Source: Apostichopus japonicus
Lineage: Eukaryota; Echinodermata; Holothuroidea; Aspidochirotida; Stichopodidae
DNA: 64,000 nt
Reading direction: 5' to 3'
Assembly (NCBI RefSeq): GCF_037975245.1
Contig: NC_092568.1
Span: forward strand, 29,516,001-29,580,000
Below, in pieces: positions 56,641-64,000 of the stretch. Numbering within the stretch: the stretch's first letter is position 1; each line of letters begins with the position of its first letter. The notes under the pieces are model-generated. The model ran no database searches. It was not told the DNA's origin and saw nothing but the letters and a program-made list of their open reading frames with translations. Made by a program: the position numbers and the translations under genes.

Positions 56641-57210
56641 GCCTCTAAGCACTTTCCATTTTGAAATTACTTATCGATATCATTTAAAAAATGCTGAATG
56701 GGGGGGGGGGCGGGCGGTCGCCCCCATCCCAAAATGCGTCATGTTCCCCGACGACACGGTCGAGTTCGAGACCAGCCACAGTTGGTTTCATAGCACAATT
56801 CTACACACGCGTTATGATAGACCATATATAGTATATATATATATATAGATCATTAGTGAGAGAGGAAAATGGAAACGTCAAAAAATGGAGTTGTCGGTGT
56901 GAGGGGCAGCGACGTAGCCAGGAATTTGAAAGGGGGGGAGCACTTTTTGCGATTGATATGGATTTTCAAAGTTGTAGGCACGACTATCTGAGCGGAGCGC
57001 CACCATCAGTTGGCGCGGATCGTACAAGAAAATTTTGGGTTTTACAAATCCCCCAGATGGCCGGAAACGGCCCTTCCCGAATGTTCATTATGGTTCCCTG
57101 GCCTCTTGCTAACTTGAGACACCTCATTCAATATCACTTTTAAACCCAAAAAAACAAACGAGTTAAAAAAGTACGTAATTCAATCATACATAATGTATTA
57201 GCAAGGTACA

Positions 57211-58110
57211 CAAGGGCGGCGGAAGCACTTTTAATCTGGGGGGGGGGGGGGGCACCGACGTCAAAGGGCACTTTGCAGAAATTCGATTGGACTGATGCAG
57301 CCTGACTTTTAGTACCCTTTATAAATCTTATTGTATTATCTTATTTGCGTATACACATCACTCCATCAACGCCCCCCCCCCCCCCCGTATTAGTAGTCTT
57401 ACTTTTCAACTTCTGATACTTGTAGATACAAAGATAGGCCAGAAATGTCTTTGATACAACCATAGCCAGTAATTGTCTTTGATACAACTGTAGCTAGTAA
57501 ATGTTTATCGAAAAGGCTGTTTTGGAACTTGGAACGCCGATCGCGACAACAACAGGCAACAAAGTGCTGCAGCTCTATACATATAAAGTCTGTTAATCAA
57601 CGATAGGCTTATTTGACTGTGGAATGTTCTCAACTGAAATTTTATCTGCGTTAACGGGTTCTTAAGTAGATGTTAAAAACTGACAAGATCGTATCCTAGT
57701 CTTTTTCGGCGGGTAGAGTATTGAATGAAACGGCACGCGATATGAATGACAGCCTAGATGACAGAAGAATAGGTCACCTAATTTAGCCATAATCTTGCTA
57801 CGTTCATTTCAATAGTTTTTCCTGTCTAGACTCTTAAACTCGTCCATCAAGCTTATGGATTTGAATTATGGGTGTTCTAATAAAAAAGATAACTTGGCCA
57901 AAAAAAGTGTAGGCCCGGGCCTACAGTGCTACATACTGGCTACGCCCCTGAGAGTTCTAAATTAGGATTAGATCTCTTACTGAAATATCGCTAACCTAAT
58001 AAGGTGATCAAGAGTACAAGTGTATGTAGAAAAAGGGCACATTTTTAACCTGAGGAAAAGTGGGGGGGGGGGGCACTTGCCCCCTGTGCCCCCCGGTTCC
58101 GCCGCCCTTG
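57211..58110. mobile_element. 900-bp hAT-type element nested in the 2.2-kb element
   Basis: A 14-bp TIR, CAAGGGCGGCGGAA, is flanked by AAGGTACA (57203-57210) and AACGTACA (58111-58118), matching at 7 of 8. The interior includes G- and C-runs and a block (57396-57951) that is partly repeated just outside the element at 58126-58425. Confidence 0.82.
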
Positions 58111-58125
58111 AACGTACATGTACAG

Positions 58126-58425
58126 AGTAGTCTTACTTTTCAACTTCTGATACTTGTAGATACAAAGATAGTCCAGAAATGTCTTTGATACAACTGTATA
58201 GCTAGTAAATGTTTAAGTTAGCCTAATAAGAGAAGGCGAGAGCTATCCGACGATTGCCGTCTGATGCAAATTTGTCAAGTGTTTTCTCAACTGAAATATT
58301 ATCTGCGTAAAAGGTTTCTTAACTACATGTTAAAAAACTGACAAGATCGGATCCTATAGTCTTTTCGGCGGGTAGAGTGTTGAATGAAACTATCGTGCTA
58401 CATACTGGTTACGCCCTGATCATAT
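58126..58425 (+). repeat. Shortened second copy of 57396-57951
   Basis: Both copies start AGTAGTCTTACTTTTCAACT, share CTGACAAGATCG and CGGCGGGTAGAGT, and end near CTACATACTGG, followed by CTACGCCCCTG or TTACGCCCTG. The second copy is shorter by internal deletions. The shared end resembles a hAT right terminus, so both may be copies of one older element. Confidence 0.65.
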
Positions 58426-59639
58426 GATATCATTATCAGCAGGTTTTGTTTCCTGTTTAAATTCTTTTACATGTTCTTTTACATAATATATCAGAAAGAC
58501 AAAAATAGTGCTCTTTTACAATTTTTCCAGTAGGATGATTCTTGTTTATTGTCCAATGCCTGGACTTTAATACATTTGACGAACTTAACTGATGGACAAT
58601 ATAAACTTTCATATTTTGTAATACAGCCAGATGTGCAGTGGCCTAAAAACAAATATCGTTATCGCAGTGTATTAGCAGTGTAATAATTATTTATAGGAAG
58701 TGCGTATCACGTACGATTGCTAGCTTAGCTTCATAACATGCTGTTCGTGCAACAAGTTAGGACGACTCATTGAACGCACGTTGTCGACGTTGTTGTGCAG
58801 ACAGTCCGTGACATTCCATAGAGTGCGGTTAGGTCGGCAATATGTATTTTATTACGCAGTGGCCAACTGTATGCTTGTAATTGGCCATAAGCTAAATTTA
58901 GCTAATTGCATCTGCCAAACTAAGTAAGTGTCAGTAGGCGTGAATGTTACTACGATTACAATCGAGTTAACGGAGCTGACGAGTATTCAAGATCAAAAGA
59001 GCACTGACAACATACCATGCTAAAAAACGACAGTTTAAAAAAAAAATCGACACTGAAAGGGGGGGGGGAGCGGTCGCTCCCCCTGCTCCCCCTGGCTACG
59101 TCCCTGGTAAGGGGTAAGGTGAGTCACACTGTTACGAAATCATTGATCCGTCACTGGCTACCCTTCAGCGCTGTAATGATGTCACTGTTCCTCTTTCTCT
59201 TCCCGGTGTCTTCGCGTTTTGCTTTTACTCCCTCTTTTTCTCCTTTTTCTCTCTTTCTTCTTTTTCTTTTCCCTTCCTTCCTCTCCTCCTCTTTTTCCCC
59301 CTCTTTTTTTCCTTTTTTCTTCTCTTTTTTTTTCTCTTCCCTTTTTCTTACCCGGGGGGCGCGCGCCCCCAACGCCCCCCCCTGGATACGCACCTGTATA
59401 TATACAACGTACAACTGTTGCTTCATGACGTTTTCATGATATTGACAGCCAAAAATGTCAGAAAAACGAAGGTGAACTGGAAGGAAACTGGTGTGATCGC
59501 CAAATGTTGATATTTTCTATAACTGGTACGAAGGAATCAAATGGAATTTAACTAGGATTATACTTCTCTCAAATATCCTACAAGTGAAAGAAATTATATA
59601 AACCTATGAAATATTCACTTTTATGACGAAACAAAGGCA

Positions 59640-61235
59640 TTATTTATTGTCATTTAGTGAACAAGATCAGAATACAGAAAAGCAAGTAATGGAAAGAAGA
59701 AAGAAATCCACGTATCATTTATTCATTTTATATTTATTTCCATCTTCTAAGTACAAAGATTCCACCACCATAGGGGTCAAATCAAGCAAAGAAATGTAGA
59801 ATAATACAGAGCTTTGAAAGACCGAACAACAGTGTATAGGCATTACGATGGGTTTTTACATGTAACTTAATTTAGAGAGGAACGGATTTCCAATACCTCT
59901 TACTTCAAAGCAGTGGCGTGCACAAGATTTCAAAAGTGAGGGGGCGGGGGGGGGGGGGAATGGGGTGGGTTCGGCATTGCTAAATTTCCCTCGACTGAGT
60001 TAGGTAGGGGTATGAACTCTCTGGGGCGTGAAAAAGTTAAGAATCAAACCAAATTCATTAATTAGCCGCTCATAAACCGATACTGATGAAAAAAAGCTAG
60101 AAAAGTATGTCACTTTGATTAGTTGCAATATTTTATCAATTTGATTAGGTTTGGGAGGAAACTGGAAAACCCAACACAAAAAACACCTGTTTTTCACAGT
60201 TTGTGCCTTTTCCAAGTAAACTGGTTATGAAATCAGAAACAGGTTGTCATGGTCCCCACCTTGAGATTCCCCCTCCCCACCCACAAATTACAGCGTAAAT
60301 GAAAGACTTCTTGAAATACAAGTTCATATCAGTCAAAGCAAGAATATAGGCTTGTAATATGGTGTACAACGACATAATAGTTATATTTTATATTACCAAG
60401 TAATTATAAAGAGAGGTGCAGTTTGCGTCCACTGATCAGCTGACCTTGAAGAGGATTCCAACGAGAGCAAGGAACAGTAAATTGCTGACTTTTTAAGCAA
60501 CAGACATCTACATCAAACATGCATGGTGATTATAAATGATAAAAATATACGAAATGTACAAAATATATCAGGTATTATAAATTTCAAGGTCGTAAACTTG
60601 CATAGTTTGCAGAGAGCCTTGGTGCAAGAAAGCAAGATAAACTAATTCCAATATAACTTTCACCACAAACATTTCATCACAAACACATCATTTCTATATG
60701 ACAATCCTATAAATCAAGTCTTCTAGTGGGGAAAGTTAGCCTTTTCTTACAAAGTCATTGTAGAGTTGAGAAATTCTTTTCCCCCAAATTTTGGGTAGCT
60801 TCTCACAGAATACACCCATTTTAAGAAAAATCAATGCCTTTCATGCTTTCTTTGAATACTAATTTAAGACAATGAAGGCACTCACTTTGCTCATTAAACC
60901 GTTGTTTGTAAAGGTATGCATATCACGGAACAAATACCCAATTCTTCCTAATTTGTTATATTCGAGTTAACTTTCACAGGATGGAATGAAAAACATATTA
61001 TTTTGCCCTTTCCTTAAAAAAAAAGTCCTCTTTTGATTTTCAAACAGTGTAATCACTATTCTCCTAACAGTATAAATTGGAAGACTCCATGTTTCTCCTG
61101 TGACTGTTAACTTGACACAGTGTCTTCGTGTGAAAGGCTTAAAAATCTTTACAAAGAAGTGAAATTGAAAACCCTTAAAACCCCAAGTTCGAAAGTTGTT
61201 TGGAGGAGGATTCCAAAATGTAGCTATCTGATTGG
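59640..61235 (-). other. Probable FKBP2 3' UTR and downstream region
   Basis: No coding sequence is seen. On the reverse strand, AATAAA hexamers occur at 59738-59733, 59723-59718 and 59648-59643, about 1.5 kb after the stop, and could end a long 3' UTR. A G-rich repeat starting with CAGTGGCGTGCACAAG (59911, forward strand) lies inside this interval. The true 3' end cannot be set from sequence. Confidence 0.35.
59911..60297 (+). mobile_element. hAT-like repeat fragment in FKBP2 downstream region
   Basis: It begins CAGTGGCGTGCACAAG, then a long G-run (59940-59960), and a C-rich run occurs near 60268-60283. This is the usual layout of these elements, but the right terminus is not visible. Confidence 0.35.
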
Positions 61236-61297
61236 TTAAAGTTCATCCTTCCCATCAATCTTCACCAGCTCTGTCTCAAAAACAAGGGTTGCTTTAG
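61236..61297 (-). CDS. FKBP2: FKBP2 terminal coding exon with KDEL
   Basis: 62-nt coding part after a good polypyrimidine acceptor (CTTTTCCTTTCAG). It encodes the last beta strand ([12 protein letters not shown]), then DGKDEL and TAA at 61238-61236. The KDEL places the mature protein in the ER lumen. Confidence 0.95.
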
Positions 61298-62287
61298 CTG
61301 AAAGGAAAAGATGGAAAACATTATTGTTTCAGCTGTACATCATAGTGAAGCCAACTGCACACTGAAACCCAACAGTTTCAACTCAACCGATGCATTGAAT
61401 AGGGAAAGTCATCCAACAGCCTCCAAACATAAACACAGTCAAATGGTCGCACTCACACATATACCAGTCAGATAACATGAGAGATATCCAATCATGTGTT
61501 GTGAATGTTTAAATGGATTGGCCAGAGTGATATAAGGAAAACTGGCTGTCATCTCATATTAACATGTTGCATAATTAATCAACTTGGTCGTTCATAACCA
61601 TAGGGTCTTTGTTCGACTACTTACGTATGTGGACTATTAAAGGCATTGAAGACTCGCATACAAAGAAACGTCTGATGCCGGTAATCTGTCCTAGTTTCGA
61701 ATGAGGTGCAACAGAAGTTTTAGACACCACCATCGATCCCAGAAAATACCCACACAGCTTGCTACTGACGGTAATAAGACACTAGTGTACAGTCAATACA
61801 TGCAGCTACGGTCAATACCCACAACACAGTGTACATAGCAGCGATGGACATCTCAGGTCCAGATAAAAGATAACAAGGTATCACGTTTCGTTACTGTCTG
61901 CATTTTGTAGCGACAAGAAGAAACATCACTTGCAAGCAACGGAAAGTTAACTTTTTCAGAGCGTGGCATGCGGTTTGGCGCAGTCTTCAATGCCTTTAAG
62001 TAGGCCTAATGATAATTGGAGCCAAACTAAAATTAACAACTCACCGGGAATCTTAGGAGGGAAGCCTCTTTCTCCGTAGGCTAGGTGGTGAGGTATAGTT
62101 AGTGTCCTCTTCTCACCGATGCACATTCTGCAAAATTAGGCATAAAATTTCTTTGGTTTACTTTTAATAACAACATTATTTATAGAAATGCATTATTGTA
62201 ACCAGCTTTTCATAGTCTGTGTATTTCATAAGGTCAAGAGGTGAACTCACTCCCTTTACTATGTAGAAGACCTGCATATATATAATG

Positions 62288-62318
<31 letters not shown>

Positions 62319-62330
62319 ATGTATTATATA

Positions 62331-62388
<58 letters not shown>

Positions 62389-63620
62389 AATATGATAATA
62401 TCCATGTGTTCTCCAAAAGAAAATATTATTAGACAAAAGCAGAGATGTATTAGATTTGACTCATAATTGACAAAGAAGGAGTACTGTTTGTAGATAAAAA
62501 CATATATATATATTGGAATTGTAAGCAAATAGTGTCTGAAGGTACGTCTTAACGATAATTATTTGTATTTAATGAGTGTTTCCATACCCAGGTTCATGGT
62601 ACTTCAATAGGTCCCAAAATGGCCCCAGGATATGCTTGTCTTGGAATGGGTTTAGTTGAAGAAAAATTGTGGGAAATTTGCAAAAACAAGCAGCAATGTG
62701 GTGTCGCTATATTGATGATATTTGGGTCTTTGGCCACATGGACTTCCAGCCTTTGAGGCTTTCATGAGAGGTCTCAACAATTTATACCCGGGTGAGCTTG
62801 AATTTACCTCATCCTTTGATTATCACTCTAACCCGCCCTCCTGTGTACGGACTGAAGAAGGTCAAATTAAAACCCTATTTGTAAAACCCACTTTTAAGAA
62901 CGTTTACCTAAATTGTACAGTATAAGTCTTTCCATAGCAAACATATTCTGGACAATAGAGATTTGAAGAAATGTTGAGGATTAGATCCTCCCAAATTATT
63001 GCTGGATGCCATGACTATACAAGGGACGAAATAACTGGGTTCGCATAGCAATTTGCTACCCAAGAATTGCCAGTTGCTAATCAATATTACTTTTGATTAG
63101 CAAAGATGCAGTACCTGCTAATGCTAATTGCTATTTCCAAGAATTGTCGAGCAATTATTGCTAATCAATTCTCTAAAACTATTTCGTCCCTTGCTATATG
63201 TGTGACACGCATATATGTGACATGCATACATGACATGCATATATGTGGGGAGCGGAGAGGATGGGGGCGTAGAGGATGGGAGAGGAGAGGGGAAGGGAGA
63301 AATAATGTGCAAAATTTCAAAAAGTAATGATCATGGATATTACTGCACTGAATACTATGACATATCTCAGGTTATGAATAGAATCAGTTTGGTGATGTAA
63401 AACCACAACAAAGCACCCTGGCAACATAGTTCATGACCAATAATGAGTTCTACACAGTACATAAACTCTGTTCAATAAACATAACAGGGAAGGATGCAGT
63501 GACTCACTCAGTTAGTCCTTGATCCCAACCCTTGATGACTCTTCCTGTTCCGAGTTTAAAGGTCAAAGGATCTCCTCTATCGTAACTGCTGTCAAACTTT
63601 GTTCCGTCTGTTAACATACC
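61236..63620 (-). CDS. FKBP2: FKBP2-type ER peptidyl-prolyl isomerase, 3' part (three exons, 5' exons outside window)
   Basis: Three exons with GT/AG borders and consistent phases encode the C-terminal ~86 residues of an FK506-binding-protein domain: 63620-63508, 62127-62045 and 61297-61236. Diagnostic blocks in order are [19 protein letters not shown] (active-site Val-Ile and Trp), [22 protein letters not shown] and [12 protein letters not shown]. The protein ends in KDEL, the ER-lumen retrieval signal, directly after the FKBP fold and with no EF-hands. This points to FKBP2 (FKBP13) rather than FKBP14, FKBP9 or FKBP10; vertebrate FKBP2 ends in a related four-residue signal. The enzyme catalyses cis-trans isomerisation of prolyl bonds during folding in the ER. 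The signal peptide and first strands must lie on exons beyond position 64000. The introns hold a Penelope fragment, a small TIR element and (TA)n. Confidence 0.95.
62045..62127 (-). CDS. FKBP2: FKBP2 exon (80s-loop region)
   Basis: 83-nt exon between an acceptor ...TTTTGCAG and a GTGAGT donor. Its first base completes a Glu codon from the previous exon and its last base starts an Ala codon finished in the next. It encodes MCIGEKR, the LTIP strand and the [12 protein letters not shown] loop typical of FKBP2. Confidence 0.95.
62275..62385. repeat. (TA)n microsatellite in FKBP2 intron
   Basis: TA tract containing two ATAATGTATTATA dyads, in the intron upstream of the 62045-62127 exon. Confidence 0.9.
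62559..62990 (+). pseudogene. Penelope-like reverse transcriptase fragment with frameshifts
   Basis: Frame one reads [20 protein letters not shown], the B'/B region of Penelope-type reverse transcriptase. A second frame gives [10 protein letters not shown] at 62705-62734, the YxDD catalytic block. A third frame, from about 62740, gives [19 protein letters not shown] and [13 protein letters not shown], the thumb-side region. At least two frameshifts and several stops therefore separate the parts. The nuclease domain does not follow. It lies in an FKBP2 intron in the opposite orientation to the gene, and is a decayed copy with no function expected. Confidence 0.8.
63020..63193. mobile_element. 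174-bp TIR element with 5-bp TSD
   Basis: TIR CAAGGGACGAAATA is exact at both ends and flanked by CTATA on each side (63015-63019, 63194-63198). The interior is built of TTGCTAATC-type words that form internal dyads. It lies in the last FKBP2 intron but one, next to a Penelope fragment. Confidence 0.72.
63204..63300. repeat. ACATGCATA short repeat and GGAGAGGA tract
   Basis: ACATGCATATATGTG-type units repeat about three times at 63206-63246, followed by a purine tract of GGGGA, GAGGAT and GGAGAG words. It is in an FKBP2 intron. Confidence 0.7.
63508..63620 (-). CDS. FKBP2: FKBP2 exon (core of FKBP fold)
   Basis: 113-nt exon, entered in phase 0 after an acceptor ...CCCAG and left two bases into a codon at a GTGAGT donor. 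It encodes [10 protein letters not shown] through [10 protein letters not shown]. This holds the bulge and flap strands and the Val-Ile/Trp floor of the ligand pocket. Confidence 0.95.
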
Positions 63621-63870
63621 CTGGGATAACAAGAGGATAGGAGTAAAATTATGACATCTTAAAATTTGGTCAAGCTGTTACAAGTGTATGAAAGATACAC
63701 CATCTATGCAGAAAAAAGCTTTCCAATGACTATGTATAGTACTAATGTGGAACTCTTGGAAGTCTAAACAGGGCTTCTCAGCCTTTTAAAATTATCAACA
63801 AAATTCTGACTAAATTTAATGTGTTTTGTTTATTGACTTTTATGTGATCCTGCATAAAACTTCCAATTAA

Positions 63871-64000
63871 CATAGGCGTAGGAGGCGGGGGGGGGGGGGG
63901 GGCTGGGGGGCTGCAGCCCCCCAACCAAAATGATTGGTGAAAATTCGGGCAATATGCTGAGAATTTTTCGAGCACCTATACTGAAAGAAGAATAATTTGC
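63871..64000 (+). mobile_element. Left end of a repeat running off the window
   Basis: It begins CATAGGCGTAGGAGGCG, the same start as the repeat at 55683, then a long G-run and the palindrome GGGGGGCTGCAGCCCCCC. The right end is outside the window. Confidence 0.55.

Larger units (their letters stand above)
56907..59106. mobile_element. 2.2-kb hAT-type element with nested insertion
   Basis: Ends CAGCGACGTAGCCAGG and (inverted) CAGGGACGTAGCCAGG match at 15 of 16. The flanking 8-mers GTGAGGGG (56899-56906) and GTAAGGGG (59107-59114) match at 7 of 8. The module core starts at about 56983. A 900-bp second hAT element is inserted at 57211-58110. No transposase is seen. Confidence 0.78.
55019..59396. 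mobile_element. Possible outer element enclosing the nested cluster
   Basis: The left end CAGGCGCGTATCCAGG and the inverted right end CAGGTGCGTATCCAGG match at 15 of 16. The flanks are TA-repeat DNA and give no clear target duplication, so these could be ends of two different copies. The left part carries the module (55061-55165) and the right part a long polypyrimidine tract (59215-59350). Confidence 0.4.

Noticed and set aside
59151-59439. Lys/Glu-rich or Phe/Ser-rich ORFs on both strands
   Set aside because: They are products of a polypyrimidine tract inside a transposon.

Overview
The window is animal nuclear DNA. It is AT-rich and gene-poor, with a single-exon animal transcription-factor gene, a spliced FKBP gene, many (TA)n tracts, Penelope-like retroelement remnants and many short DNA transposons. 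A marine deuterostome such as an echinoderm (perhaps a sea cucumber) fits the repeats and the close match to the vertebrate proteins. That assignment is inference and no species is proven.

Two host genes are clear. At 7868-9217 (+) is an intronless INSM1 (insulinoma-associated 1) orthologue, with the N-terminal SNAG repressor motif, a conserved basic patch and six C2H2-type finger units. A CCAAT box, an RFX-type X-box and a possible TATA box lie within about 1 kb upstream. At 61236-63620 (-) are the last three coding exons of an FKBP2-type ER peptidyl-prolyl isomerase. The protein ends in KDEL, and its 5' exons lie beyond the right edge.

Between them lie about 52 kb with no convincing host exon. 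Regions: 1-6.5 kb, simple repeats and a reverse-strand Penelope GIY-YIG fragment; 9.3-29 kb, sparse sequence with a few promoter- or enhancer-like motif clusters and simple repeats; 29.67-33.36 kb, a terminal-inverted-repeat (TIR) element rich in TGGGTCA, carrying a decayed SAMD3-like (SAM-domain) gene and itself hit by a small hAT element; 33.8-34.6 kb, a GAGTAC-rich array and a tRNA-derived SINE; 34.6-53.9 kb, sparse sequence with two hAT-type elements, one uncharacterised ORF and a CpG-richer island; 54-59.4 kb, a nest of hAT-type elements, each defined by its own TIR and target-site duplication (TSD); 62.5-63.2 kb, a dead Penelope reverse transcriptase fragment and a small TIR element.

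The two most unusual things are the TIR element with a SAMD3-like gene but no recognisable transposase, and a roughly 100-bp module with an invariant dyad (GCGCCA, 8 nt, TGGCGC). The module occurs four times inside elements whose termini differ. All similarity statements come from reading the sequence and from knowledge of the families; no search was run.
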